DNA of 64,000 bases from Bacteroidales bacterium (GCA_012719495.1 JAAYAG010000110.1:43396-107395), one strand, 5' to 3'. Counted from the stretch's first letter, positions 17,910 to 26,550 are shown. Program-made: numbers and translations. Notes: generated by a model not told the origin, from the sequence alone.

Positions 17910-18602
17910 TCAGTTTTTCGAGGTTTCGTAATAGTTCCTCGTTTTTATAATGTCCCATATACTCACATGGTTATCAATATAGTCGAGGAGCCATTGGTCG
18001 CCGGTACGGATGAAATGGAAGGTGTCGGTAAATGTTTCGGTTCTCTTGTCGGCATTCTTTATTACTTCACCAGTTTTATCGTTTATGGTATAGTCGAGCA
18101 TTGTTCCCTTAATATGGGCAATGAAGCTGTCGTGCTTGTTATCAAGGTAATCTTCGCAGCCAATAATTTTTATACTTTGTATTTCGATACCCGATAGTAT
18201 GTTTTTTTCTCCGCTCTCGGTCATACAATCAAATTGTGTCTTAAAGTCTTCATACAAACGAGGGCTGATAAACTCTTTTACCCGGTTTACATCGCGGTTC
18301 ATCCAAGCATACTGCATTTTCAGAAACACCCGTTTGGCATGGTCTCGCATTTGTTCAAAATTCCAAAACGAATCGTTTACCCCCCCCTTTTCAATAACAC
18401 TTCTGCTATGGTCAACTTTAATATATAATGCCACGGTTACAATAAATGAATATATGCCAACCAGTATCAGTGCTATAAGGTTTCCTTTTCCGCCGCCGCC
18501 GCTCCCGCTTCCTCCACCACCGCCTGCTCGTGCTAGTACTTCTAACGAAATGAATATCAATGGCAATGCCACTAAAAGCCGGTTGGTGATTCGAGTCTTC
18601 AT
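17910..18602 (-). CDS. Tim44-like domain membrane protein
   Basis: 230 residues from ATG 18602 (MKTRITNRLLV). The order is a signal peptide, a glycine-rich stretch (ARAGGGGGSGSGGGG), one transmembrane helix (NLIALILVGIYSFIVTVALY) and a C-terminal Tim44-like domain (KMQYAWMNRDVNRVKEFISP; DTFHFIRTGDQWLLDYID). Bacterial Tim44-like proteins with Gly-rich N-termini are membrane proteins of unknown function, related in fold to the mitochondrial import motor subunit. A start at 18638 would add 12 residues before the signal. The gene is divergent from the nrtR operon and shares its 187-base promoter region. Confidence 0.72.
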   Translation of the reverse strand: MKTRITNRLLVALPLIFISLEVLARAGGGGGSGSGGGGKGNLIALILVGIYSFIVTVALYIKVDHSRSVIEKGGVNDSFWNFEQMRDHAKRVFLKMQYAWMNRDVNRVKEFISPRLYEDFKTQFDCMTESGEKNILSGIEIQSIKIIGCEDYLDNKHDSFIAHIKGTMLDYTINDKTGEVIKNADKRTETFTDTFHFIRTGDQWLLDYIDNHVSIWDIIKTRNYYETSKN

Positions 18603-18701
18603 GTGATAGTGAAAAATAATCTTTGGTTTCTGTTTCAAACTTACAGTTTTTCCTTTTTTGTTATTCCTTTATTATGAATTAATTATTGAAGTTATTGTTA
18701 A

Positions 18702-18738
18702 AAATCTTCTTTGTGTCAAAATAACACCAAGAAGATTT
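18702..18738. promoter_or_regulatory. Operator copy 1 inside a perfect 10-bp inverted repeat
   Basis: The perfect inverted repeat AAATCTTCTT (18702-18711) and AAGAAGATTT (18729-18738) encloses TTTGTGTCAAAATAACAC (18710-18727), whose core GTGTyA and TrACAC is itself dyad-symmetric. The 18-mer recurs with two mismatches at 18763. It is a likely NrtR-binding site; the hairpin around it could also shield the divergent gene. Confidence 0.55.
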
Positions 18739-18780
18739 GGTTGTTTGTTTTAGAAATCTACCTTTGTGTCGAAATAACAT
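18736..18780 (+). promoter_or_regulatory. nrtR operon promoter overlapping operator copy 2
   Basis: TTTG at 18736-18739 and TACCTTTG at 18759-18766 are 19 bases apart and match the Bacteroidota sigma-factor pattern. The second 18-mer, TTTGTGTCGAAATAACAT (18763-18780), overlaps the -7 box and ends 9 bases before the nrtR ATG. A protein bound there would block transcription initiation, which fits autorepression by NrtR. The two 18-mers start 53 bp apart, about five helical turns. Confidence 0.6.
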
Positions 18781-18789
18781 TTTGATGAG

Positions 18790-19488
18790 ATGAGACAATC
18801 AACCTACTGTTATGAATATCCGCGACCGGCTGTAACGGCCGACTGCATCATTTTCGGGTTCGATGCCGGTACCTTGAAGGTATTGCTGATCGAACGCGGT
18901 ATTGAGCCGTTCAAGGGGCATTGGGCTATTCCGGGCGGTTTCCTGCGCGAGAACGAAAGTGCTGAGGCTTGTGCCAAGCGCGAACTGTTTGAGGAGACCG
19001 GCCTCGAGAATGTATTCATGGAGCAGCTTTTTTCGTTTACCGAACCTGGGCGCGATCCTCGAGGGCATGTCATTACGGTGGCGTATTACGCGCTGGTGAA
19101 GTTGTCGGAGTACGAGCTAAAAGCGGGCGACGATGCGCGCAATGCGGCTTGGTTTCCCATCGATCAACTTCCGGCTTTGGCTTTCGACCACGACCGGATC
19201 TTGCATTTTGCCATGAACCGCTTGCGGGGAAAGATTCGTTATCAGCCCATTGGGTTCGAGTTGTTGCCCGGGCGTTTTACCTTGCCCGATTTGCAAGCGT
19301 TGTACGAAGCCATTTTGCAGGTGAAGATCGATCGGCGCAATTTCCGCCGGAAAATCAACCAAACGGGCTTGCTCATCGATCAAAACGAGTCGGTAACTGG
19401 AGTTCCGCACCGAGGTGCGCGGTATTACAGTTTCGACAAGGCCAAGTATGAACAGCTGGCCCAACGGGGTTTCAATTTTGAAATATAA
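18790..19488 (+). CDS. nrtR: NrtR-type Nudix transcriptional regulator of NAD metabolism
   Basis: 232 residues. The N-terminal Nudix domain (about 1-140) carries a complete Nudix box at residues 50-72, from GFLRENE to RELFEETGL. A C-terminal winged-helix part (about 150-232) includes RFTLPDLQALYEAIL, RRNFRRKI and GRFTLPDL-type contacts. NrtR proteins repress NAD genes and are released by ADP-ribose. Related Nudix regulators in Bacteroidota control sugar genes, but the downstream pncB, pncA and nadE genes point to NAD here. Many NrtRs have lost Nudix catalysis; this one keeps every consensus position and might hydrolyse its ligand. First gene of a five-gene operon. Confidence 0.88.
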   Translation: MRQSTYCYEYPRPAVTADCIIFGFDAGTLKVLLIERGIEPFKGHWAIPGGFLRENESAEACAKRELFEETGLENVFMEQLFSFTEPGRDPRGHVITVAYYALVKLSEYELKAGDDARNAAWFPIDQLPALAFDHDRILHFAMNRLRGKIRYQPIGFELLPGRFTLPDLQALYEAILQVKIDRRNFRRKINQTGLLIDQNESVTGVPHRGARYYSFDKAKYEQLAQRGFNFEI

Positions 19489-19518
19489 AATCAAACAATT
19501 ACATAAAAAGACAAACCT

Positions 19519-20673
19519 ATGATCATTCGCGATTTTACGGACAACGATCTGTATAAGTTCACCACAATGAACGCCATACAAAAGAAATTTCCGAAAGCGG
19601 AAGTGGTGTATCAGTTTATAAACCGTGGGAAAACCCAATTTCCCGAAGGGTTTGCCCAGGCTTTGCGCCAAGAGGTGGATGCCATGGCGTCGCTTACTCT
19701 GAGCGATGAAGCCGAGGCTTTTATCCGCAGGAAATGCTACTATTTCGATCCGGTTTTTATCGACTTGCTGAAAGGCTACCGTTTCGATCCGGCCGAAGTT
19801 CGCATTGAACAGAACGGGGGCGAATTGTCGGTTGAAATTGCAGGGCTTTGGTACCGCACCGTGCTGTGGGAAGTGCCGCTAATGGCGCTTATTTCGGAAC
19901 TTTATTTCAAACTGACGCAGCAAGCGGCCAACGATTTTGAACCGACTATTTTGGAAAAAGCACGGCGCTTTGCCGAATTGGGCGTGATTCTTTCTGAATT
20001 TGGAACCCGCCGCCGGTATTCGTTCGAAGTACAGGATCGGGTTGTGGCGCTATTCAAAGATTATCCGGGCTTGCAATTTCAAGGGACAAGCAATGTGTAC
20101 CTGGCCATGAAGTACGATCAGACGCCCATTGGAACGCATCCGCACGAATGGTTTATGTACCACGGGGCGCATTTTGGATATCGCAAAGCCAACGAAGTGG
20201 CCATGGAAAATTGGGTTGATGTGTACGAAGGCGATTTGGGTATTGCCTTGACAGACACCTATACAACCGATAATTTTTTCAAGAGTTTCAATACCAAATA
20301 CGCCAAGTTGTTCGACGGGGTGCGTTGGGACAGTGGCGATCCGCTGGAGTTTACCGACAAGGTGCTTAACCATTACACCAAAAACCGAATTGATCCGAAA
20401 AGTAAAACCGTGGTTTATAGCGACTCGCTTGACCTGGAACGGGTTGAACAAATTCACAACTACGTGAACGGGCGCATGCGCGATGCCTACGGAATTGGGA
20501 CCTTTCTGACCAACGATGTGGGGGTTAAAGCCTTGAACATGGTGATTAAACTCATCGATGTCCGTCCGGCGGGAGCATCAAACTTTGTGTCGGCCGTGAA
20601 ATTGTCGGATGTTGACGGAAAACATACCGGTGCGCCCGAAGAAATTGAATTGTGTTTGAAAATGGTGAAGTAG
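19519..20673 (+). CDS. pncB: Nicotinate phosphoribosyltransferase
   Basis: 384 residues. The enzyme joins nicotinate and PRPP, with ATP hydrolysis, to give nicotinate mononucleotide (Preiss-Handler salvage). Recognisable regions are the start RDFTDNDLYKFTTMNA, EFGTRRRYSFEVQ, the GTSNVYLA segment, GTHPHEWFM with the regulatory histidine, VRWDSGDPLEF for phosphoribosyl binding, and YGIGTFLTND. Length is normal. It is placed 30 bases after nrtR and 21 bases before the nicotinamidase, in the order of the pathway, so it should be co-regulated by NrtR. Confidence 0.94.
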   Translation: MIIRDFTDNDLYKFTTMNAIQKKFPKAEVVYQFINRGKTQFPEGFAQALRQEVDAMASLTLSDEAEAFIRRKCYYFDPVFIDLLKGYRFDPAEVRIEQNGGELSVEIAGLWYRTVLWEVPLMALISELYFKLTQQAANDFEPTILEKARRFAELGVILSEFGTRRRYSFEVQDRVVALFKDYPGLQFQGTSNVYLAMKYDQTPIGTHPHEWFMYHGAHFGYRKANEVAMENWVDVYEGDLGIALTDTYTTDNFFKSFNTKYAKLFDGVRWDSGDPLEFTDKVLNHYTKNRIDPKSKTVVYSDSLDLERVEQIHNYVNGRMRDAYGIGTFLTNDVGVKALNMVIKLIDVRPAGASNFVSAVKLSDVDGKHTGAPEEIELCLKMVK

Positions 20674-20694
20674 AACGAATTAAAACCGAAAACA

Positions 20695-21501
20695 ATGGAA
20701 ACAAGCTATGCAATTTTGATTATCGATGCTCAGTACGATTTTTGCAATCCACAAGGTGCGTTGTACGTCGATGGGGCACAAGAAGATATGGTTCGGCTGG
20801 CTGGTTGGATTCAGAAAAATAAAACGAAGTTGGGGCACATCGCCTTAACCACCGACAGCCATCCGGTGAACGACATCTCGCATCCGGCTTTTTGGACCGA
20901 TGCAGAAGGAAACGAGCCGGCACCATTCACTGCCATCAGCTTAAATGATATTCGTACTGGAAAATGGACGCCCCGTTTTCATGCCGAAGAAGCCATTCGG
21001 TACATCGAAACCTTGGAGCAGCAAGGTGAATTTGCGCACTTCATTTGGCCTTTCCATTGTTTAACCGGATCTCGTGGTGCGGCAATCGACGATGTGTTGA
21101 TGGAGGCGTTGCTTGATTGGACCCGCGAAGGCCTAAATTATCAAGTGATTGAAAAGGGCACCAATCCGTTGACCGAACATTTTGGTATTTTCCGGGCCAA
21201 TGTGCCTATTCCCGGTCGGCCCGAAACCCAGTTGAACCGTACGTTGATCGATACGTTGAATGAATACGATACTGTTTTTCTGGCAGGTGAAGCCAAATCG
21301 CACTGCGTGGCCAATAGTTTGAAACAAGCCATGGACGAGGCACCTGAGTTGGCCAGTAAGTTTGTAATTTTGGAAGATTGCATGTCGGATGTAACGGGGT
21401 TGGCTCATTTGGGAACGCCCATTTACGAGCAAGCCCGGCAACAAGGAATCCGTTTTGCAAAAACGAGTGAAATTTGTTTGAGTCGGTTCGTTTTTGTATG
21501 A
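20695..21501 (+). CDS. pncA: Nicotinamidase (isochorismatase-like hydrolase)
   Basis: 268 residues with the cysteine-hydrolase fold. The catalytic triad is D11 (IIDAQYDF), K154 (VIEKGTN) and C204 (KSHCVANS). The metal-site pattern is D54-x-H56, with a further His in NDISHPAF or WPFHC. The protein would convert nicotinamide to nicotinate, feeding pncB directly upstream. It is longer than typical PncA (about 210 residues) because of insertions around residues 65-115 and 165-185, so another amide substrate is possible, but operon context favours nicotinamide. Confidence 0.85.
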   Translation: METSYAILIIDAQYDFCNPQGALYVDGAQEDMVRLAGWIQKNKTKLGHIALTTDSHPVNDISHPAFWTDAEGNEPAPFTAISLNDIRTGKWTPRFHAEEAIRYIETLEQQGEFAHFIWPFHCLTGSRGAAIDDVLMEALLDWTREGLNYQVIEKGTNPLTEHFGIFRANVPIPGRPETQLNRTLIDTLNEYDTVFLAGEAKSHCVANSLKQAMDEAPELASKFVILEDCMSDVTGLAHLGTPIYEQARQQGIRFAKTSEICLSRFVFV

Positions 21502-21536
21502 AATGCCGAAGTAAGAATATTTGAAAAAAATTGAAC

Positions 21537-23405
21537 ATGAAGATAGCTGTAGCGCAAATGGGGGTGGTGCCCGGGCATCCCGATGTGAACGTCCAAAAGA
21601 TGGTCGTCGAAATTGAAAAGGCGCGGGCACAGGGCTGCGCGTTGATTGTGTTTCCCGAAATGGCCGTGCCGGGGTATTTGCTGGGCGACGAATGGGAAAA
21701 TGCGGCTTTTGTGAACGATTGCTTTGCGTACAACGAGGTGATCAAAGACGCCACGCAAGGCATTGCGGCCATTTGGGGCAATGTGTACGTGGATGCTCAA
21801 AAGCGGGGCGAAGATGGGCGCGTGCGGAAATACAACGCGGCCTTTGTGGCGCAAAACGGAGAGTGGGCGGGCAATGGACATGTGTTCAAAACACTGATGC
21901 CCAAGTATCGCGAGTTTGACGACGAACGCCATTTTTACTCCCTACGCAAGGATGCGGCCGACCAAGGCGTTTCCCTTGAATCCTTGCTGCAACCATTCGA
22001 ACTTGAATTTGACGGGGTCAAACGAAAATTGGGCGTGCTGTTGTGCGAGGACATGTGGAGCGACGATTACAGCGTGAATCCCATCGACCTATTGCTTGCA
22101 AACGGAGCCGAGGCCTTGATAAACCTATCGTGCTCGCCGTGGACCTGGCGCAAAAACAACAAGCGGCACTCGGTGGTGCGCAACCGCATCCAAAACCACC
22201 CCGTGCCTTTTGTGTATGCCAACAATGTGGGCACGCAAAACAACGGCAAAACCATTTTCATGTTCGACGGCAATTCTACGGTGTACAACCCCGACGGCAG
22301 TTTGCAACGGGTTGCCACCGACTATATTGAAGAAACCATTCATGCTGAGTTGTTTGTGCCGCAGCAAACCGTTTGTCCCAATCCGGTGGTAAGCGAGGAG
22401 CGCGATCGGGAGGAACTGTTGGCGGGCTTGGTGTACGCCATCCGAAGTTTCTTTGCAACTTTTCAGAGCAAACGGGTGATGATAGGACTGAGCGGCGGCA
22501 TCGACTCGGCGCTGAGCGTGGCTCTGCTGACCGAGGCTTTGGGCGCCGAAAACGTATTCGCCATCAACATGCCGTCGCAATTCAACTCGGAAACCACTAA
22601 GGGCGCGGCGCGGAGGTTGGCCGAAAACTTGGGCATTCATTATACGTCTATTTCCATTCAACATTCATTTGAAAATACGGTGAAGGAATTGGAAGCCGCC
22701 GTGTTCGAACGATTGGACGGTTCGCAAGCTTTAGTCCCGGTGCACTTGTCGGGCTTGAACCGCGAAAACATTCAGGCGCGCGACCGGGGTTCGCGGGTGT
22801 TGGCTGGTGTGGCATCGGCCCTGAACGCCGTGTTTGTGAACAACGGCAACAAAACCGAAACGGCCTTGGGCTATGCCACTTTGTATGGCGACGTAAACGG
22901 GGCGTTGGCTCCCATTGCCGATTTGTACAAGTTGGAAGTGTATGAGCTGGCGCGCTTCATCAACCAAAAAAAGGGGCGCGAAATCATTCCGGCAACCATT
23001 TTCGAAATTCCGGCGTCGGCTGAATTGAGTGCCGATCAGAATGTGGATGAGGGCAAAGGGGATCCCATTTTTTATCCGTACCACGACAAGTTGGTGCGTG
23101 CCTTTGTGGAGTTTCGCCTCGACCCCGAAGATATGTTGCGCTATTACCAACAGGGAATCTTAGGGGCCGTGCTACATTGCGAACAGACGTTGATCGACAA
23201 CTACTTCAAAACACCCGAAGCCTTTGTGGCCGACTTGGAGCACAAATGGCGTTTGTACAAGCTTAGCTATTTCAAGCGCATACAGGCGCCGCCCATTTTG
23301 GCTGTTAGCAAACGTGCTTTTGGATTCGATTTGCGCGAGGCTCAAAACGGTGTGCATTACACCCGCGAATACCAACGATTGAAAACCGAACTATTGGGAA
23401 AATAA
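21537..23405 (+). CDS. nadE: Glutamine-dependent NAD+ synthetase
   Basis: 622 residues from ATG 21537. The N-terminal nitrilase-type glutaminase domain (about 1-270) has the triad E41 (FPEMAVPGY), K123 (LMPKYREF) and C170 (LLCEDMW). The C-terminal ATP-PPi synthetase domain has the P-loop SGGIDS at 319-324 and later TALGYATLYGD and FEIPASAEL. It amidates deamido-NAD with ammonia channelled from glutamine, the last step of NAD synthesis. Length is normal for the bacterial glutamine-dependent form. It ends one base before the next ORF, so translation is probably coupled. Confidence 0.94.
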   Translation: MKIAVAQMGVVPGHPDVNVQKMVVEIEKARAQGCALIVFPEMAVPGYLLGDEWENAAFVNDCFAYNEVIKDATQGIAAIWGNVYVDAQKRGEDGRVRKYNAAFVAQNGEWAGNGHVFKTLMPKYREFDDERHFYSLRKDAADQGVSLESLLQPFELEFDGVKRKLGVLLCEDMWSDDYSVNPIDLLLANGAEALINLSCSPWTWRKNNKRHSVVRNRIQNHPVPFVYANNVGTQNNGKTIFMFDGNSTVYNPDGSLQRVATDYIEETIHAELFVPQQTVCPNPVVSEERDREELLAGLVYAIRSFFATFQSKRVMIGLSGGIDSALSVALLTEALGAENVFAINMPSQFNSETTKGAARRLAENLGIHYTSISIQHSFENTVKELEAAVFERLDGSQALVPVHLSGLNRENIQARDRGSRVLAGVASALNAVFVNNGNKTETALGYATLYGDVNGALAPIADLYKLEVYELARFINQKKGREIIPATIFEIPASAELSADQNVDEGKGDPIFYPYHDKLVRAFVEFRLDPEDMLRYYQQGILGAVLHCEQTLIDNYFKTPEAFVADLEHKWRLYKLSYFKRIQAPPILAVSKRAFGFDLREAQNGVHYTREYQRLKTELLGK

Positions 23406-23406
23406 T

Positions 23407-24192
23407 ATGCAAATGAATGAATTGCATGCGCAGTTGAAATCAGATTTCGAGCTGCATCGAAAGTCGAGGAAGCAAAAACATGCTTTGTACCCAGCGCGTT
23501 TCGACGTGCCCGATGCCTTGGTGCCGTGGGGTGTTCTGTTCGAGGGGTATGCTCCGGTGGAATTCAATGCGCCCGTGGTGCTCGATGCGCGCACGCCTTG
23601 GGCCGATCCGCACGATGTGGCACAGGTGTCGCATCCATTTACAAGTTTTATGGGAGAAGTGAAATTCAACGATGCTGGTCGTCCGTTGAATCCCGTTGGG
23701 CGCACCGGGCTTTGCGGCCGTGGTGTGTTGGGCAAGTGGGGCGCCAACTTTGCAGTCGATTCAATCCTGACCACGGTGGATTCGGATGGTTTGTTGGTGG
23801 TGCTGACCATTATTCGGAAAGATACGGGCGAGCGCGCTTTCCCGGGCGGCATGGTCGATCCGGGAGAGGATGTGTTTACCACCCGTAATCGCGAATTGGC
23901 CGAGGAACTTGCGGTTCGGGAGTCGGACTTGGCGCAATCGCTTTACGAGCGTGTGGTTTGGCGTGGCTATGTCGACGACCCGCGCAACACCGACAATGCA
24001 TGGCTCGAAACCACGGCCATTCACACTCATTTGTCGAACGAAGTGGCTGCCCGCATGAATTTGAAAGCAGGCGACGATGCGGCGGACTTTTCATGGGTGC
24101 CCATTTCTGTTGAAACCCTTTCGAACTTTTACGCCAGCCACGGGTTGACGCTAATGAGGGCCTTGGAGATGATGCCCGAAAACAACTTTTAG
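23407..24192 (+). CDS. NUDT9-like ADP-ribose pyrophosphatase (Nudix)
   Basis: 261 residues. The arrangement follows animal NUDT9 and the TRPM2 C-terminal domain. It runs ARFDVPDALVPWGV near the start, TPWADPHDV, LNPVGRTGLCGRGVLGKWG, IIRKDTGERAFPGGMVDPGE, and a Nudix box at 148-170 whose last Gly is replaced (RELAEELAV), as in NUDT9. NUDT9 hydrolyses ADP-ribose to AMP and ribose 5-phosphate. As ADP-ribose is the known inducer of NrtR repressors, this enzyme could close a feedback loop for the operon. It starts one base after nadE. The last 60 residues (DAADFSWVPISVETLSNFY) complete the fold. Confidence 0.85.
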   Translation: MQMNELHAQLKSDFELHRKSRKQKHALYPARFDVPDALVPWGVLFEGYAPVEFNAPVVLDARTPWADPHDVAQVSHPFTSFMGEVKFNDAGRPLNPVGRTGLCGRGVLGKWGANFAVDSILTTVDSDGLLVVLTIIRKDTGERAFPGGMVDPGEDVFTTRNRELAEELAVRESDLAQSLYERVVWRGYVDDPRNTDNAWLETTAIHTHLSNEVAARMNLKAGDDAADFSWVPISVETLSNFYASHGLTLMRALEMMPENNF

Positions 24193-24264
24193 CCCACTAA
24201 GGTATTCTGAAGAATTCAACGTAAAAGACTGAATCAGGAGTTAAAGGATTTGTTGCTTGTAGAA

Positions 24265-24293
24265 TTGGAAAAATCAAATGAATCTTATTTTTG
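24265..24293 (+). promoter_or_regulatory. Candidate promoter of the methyltransferase-Nudix gene
   Basis: TTG (24265-24267) and TATTTTTG (24286-24293) are separated by 18 bases and match the Bacteroidota promoter pattern. The start codon follows 49 bases later. This implies transcription independent of the NAD operon. Confidence 0.5.
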
Positions 24294-24342
24294 AAGATTG
24301 AAAAAAGATAGGATTAGAAACCAATAATTGTAATAATCTAAA

Positions 24343-26484
24343 ATGAGCACAGCATATCAAGCACAAGACCGCGGGTCTCAGTCCGAATATCTGAACTATT
24401 TGTCGGCTATGGATGCCATTTCTGTTGAAAAAGTGGCGTCGGCCAGTGTGTTTTTCGATCCCAGTCCGGGCAATACCCTGGTCGATGTTGGTATGGCTTC
24501 GGGGACCAGTACTTGTATTCTTGCTACGTTATTTCCCCAATTAACAGTCGTTGGGGTCGATATAAACCCCACTATGGTAGATATTGCAGCCCGGCGTTAT
24601 TCATTGCCCAACCTGAAGTTTGTTGAAGATGACGGCGAAAAACTTTCTACTTTTCAGAACGGAACAATTGGCGGTTTTTTGAATTGCTCATCGATTCACC
24701 ACATTACCTCATTTAATTCTTACGACCCTAACCGAGCGTTCAACACCTTGAAACGACAGGCCGAATTGTTGAAACCCGGTGGTGTAATAGTGGTGCGCGA
24801 TTTTGTTAAACCTCCCGAAATGGAAGTTATTATTGAGCTTAGTGCAATACCCGGCGACAACTGTCCCTCTGATGCCGATTTGCTGGTTGCTTTTTCGAGA
24901 AGCGCACGTTCGTTGGCTCATCGCGTTGAACAGGGCTTTCCGTTGAAAGAATTACCTCAGGCAACATCTGGGTATAGGCGATTCAGATTTCAGCACTCTG
25001 ATGCCGTGGAGTTTGTCAGGCGTAAAGATTATTATGCCAATTGGGATGTTGAATTGCAGGAAGAGTATGGCTATTATACACAGGAAGAGTTTGAAGATAT
25101 TTTTGCTTCGCTTGGCTTGCGGGTAGTTGTCTCAAATCCCATTTATAATCAGTGGATTATTAAAAACCGGTACCGTGGACAATTTACCCTTTATGATCTG
25201 GAAATGAACGACATTGGTTTTCCTCCTACCAATTATTTAATTGCTGGCGAGAAAGTTATGGATCACGGAACACACATTCATTTGGTGCGGCATTTGCCCG
25301 AAGCTGACAAACCATTCCTAAAATATGCCTCGTATCAGCATGGGCTTACTGGAGAAATTTTTGATGTGGTGTCGCGCCCGAATTCTGTGTTCGATGTTAT
25401 TCCTTACCACCTGCACGAAGGTAAATTGCATATTCTTGCCAAGCATGGCTATCCGCGTCCGTTGGCATCGATTACTACCGATAGCCCCGAAATTGACGGG
25501 AAACATTTTGGCGGGTATATTACCGAAGGGATTACTGTGTCGCTAGGACAACATGTTGATTCATTGTTGCATGAACGATTACTTGTGAAAGGTGGACATG
25601 GTTGGGTGCAACACGAAGCACTCGGGTATTATCCTTCGCCGGGTGGAATTGATGAGATGGTACAATCGGTACTGGTCGAACTGTCGGGTGATCCCGATCA
25701 TGTGGTTTCGCAGAAAGCTTTTGGGGGTTATACAGATTCTGGTTCCATTCGTAAATTTGATGCCCTGCAATTGCTGAAAACAGCGCAAACCGGCGCACTT
25801 GTTGAGGCTCGTCTCGAGTTGAATGTTTTTCACCTTTTGCGGGAACTTTCTTTGCCACTGCCCGAGTGGATGGGCGAAACTATTTTGCCTGAGGAAAAAC
25901 CACTGCATCCGGTTACTGTGGCTGATGTTCTAAAAGAAACGGCCAACCATTACCGGCCTTCATCAGAAACGGCCAATTATCTGCAAAAAAGAAGGGCAAA
26001 ATTTGTTGAAGCAGGTTCAAACGGCGGAAGTTCTGTGCTGGAATTTGTTATCCCCGACAATAAGAGTGTGAATACCTTGGTTACCCTGCCGATTTTTAGT
26101 TGTGGTGGGCAAATTTATGTTGGCTTGGAAATGAGGAGCCTGCCTGTACCTCAACTTCATTCCGGAAATAGCATGATTGCTACAGCACCGGCGGTGAGGC
26201 TTCCCAAGTCGGTTTCAACAATGAAGCACCTCGAAAATTACCTGCAAGCGATGGATGTGTCGGGTGCAAAAGTGGTTGGCTTCAATAGGCTGGGAGAGAA
26301 GTTTTTCCCAAGTATAGGTTTAACCCCCGAACAGGTTTATCCGTATGTAGTTACACTTTCCGAGGCTGTTGACGGACTGAAATGGGTGAGTCTTACAGAG
26401 CTGATGGAAAACTTTAGTTCGTTGAAAGATGGTCATTTACTAATTTGTATTGCCAGGCTTTTCAATGCGTTGCGAGGAAAATAG
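24343..26484 (+). CDS. SAM methyltransferase fused to two degenerate Nudix-like domains
   Basis: 713 residues. The N-terminal class I methyltransferase (about 35-290) has motif I LVDVGMASGTSTC (from residue 46), VVGVDINPTMV and LLKPGGVIVVRDF. From about 320 to 470 the sequence reads like an ADP-sugar pyrophosphatase: FDVIPYHLHEGKLHILAKHG, then LGYYPSPGGIDEMVQSVLVE, matching the YPSPG-x-x-DE loop. The expected Nudix box is degenerate (ITVSLGQHVDS, then ERLLVKGG), so hydrolysis is unlikely. A second similar unit covers about 570-713 (LVTLPIFSCGGQIYVGLEM, GLTPEQVYPYVVTL, WVSLTELMENF, DGHLLICIARL). The methyl acceptor is unknown. It follows the NAD operon, which hints at a nucleotide-sugar or ADP-ribose ligand. 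The domain calls beyond the methyltransferase are my reading. Confidence 0.72.
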   Translation: MSTAYQAQDRGSQSEYLNYLSAMDAISVEKVASASVFFDPSPGNTLVDVGMASGTSTCILATLFPQLTVVGVDINPTMVDIAARRYSLPNLKFVEDDGEKLSTFQNGTIGGFLNCSSIHHITSFNSYDPNRAFNTLKRQAELLKPGGVIVVRDFVKPPEMEVIIELSAIPGDNCPSDADLLVAFSRSARSLAHRVEQGFPLKELPQATSGYRRFRFQHSDAVEFVRRKDYYANWDVELQEEYGYYTQEEFEDIFASLGLRVVVSNPIYNQWIIKNRYRGQFTLYDLEMNDIGFPPTNYLIAGEKVMDHGTHIHLVRHLPEADKPFLKYASYQHGLTGEIFDVVSRPNSVFDVIPYHLHEGKLHILAKHGYPRPLASITTDSPEIDGKHFGGYITEGITVSLGQHVDSLLHERLLVKGGHGWVQHEALGYYPSPGGIDEMVQSVLVELSGDPDHVVSQKAFGGYTDSGSIRKFDALQLLKTAQTGALVEARLELNVFHLLRELSLPLPEWMGETILPEEKPLHPVTVADVLKETANHYRPSSETANYLQKRRAKFVEAGSNGGSSVLEFVIPDNKSVNTLVTLPIFSCGGQIYVGLEMRSLPVPQLHSGNSMIATAPAVRLPKSVSTMKHLENYLQAMDVSGAKVVGFNRLGEKFFPSIGLTPEQVYPYVVTLSEAVDGLKWVSLTELMENFSSLKDGHLLICIARLFNALRGK

Positions 26485-26550
26485 ATGTTTGCAATGGCAG
26501 TACTTTTAAATTGCCTTGTTTTTCAGTGGGTTGAGTAGAGTTGTTTATGC

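Noticed and set aside
17100..18600. Plus-strand frames of 60-135 codons
   Set aside because: They are antisense to the TlpA-like and Tim44-like genes, and lack family resemblance.
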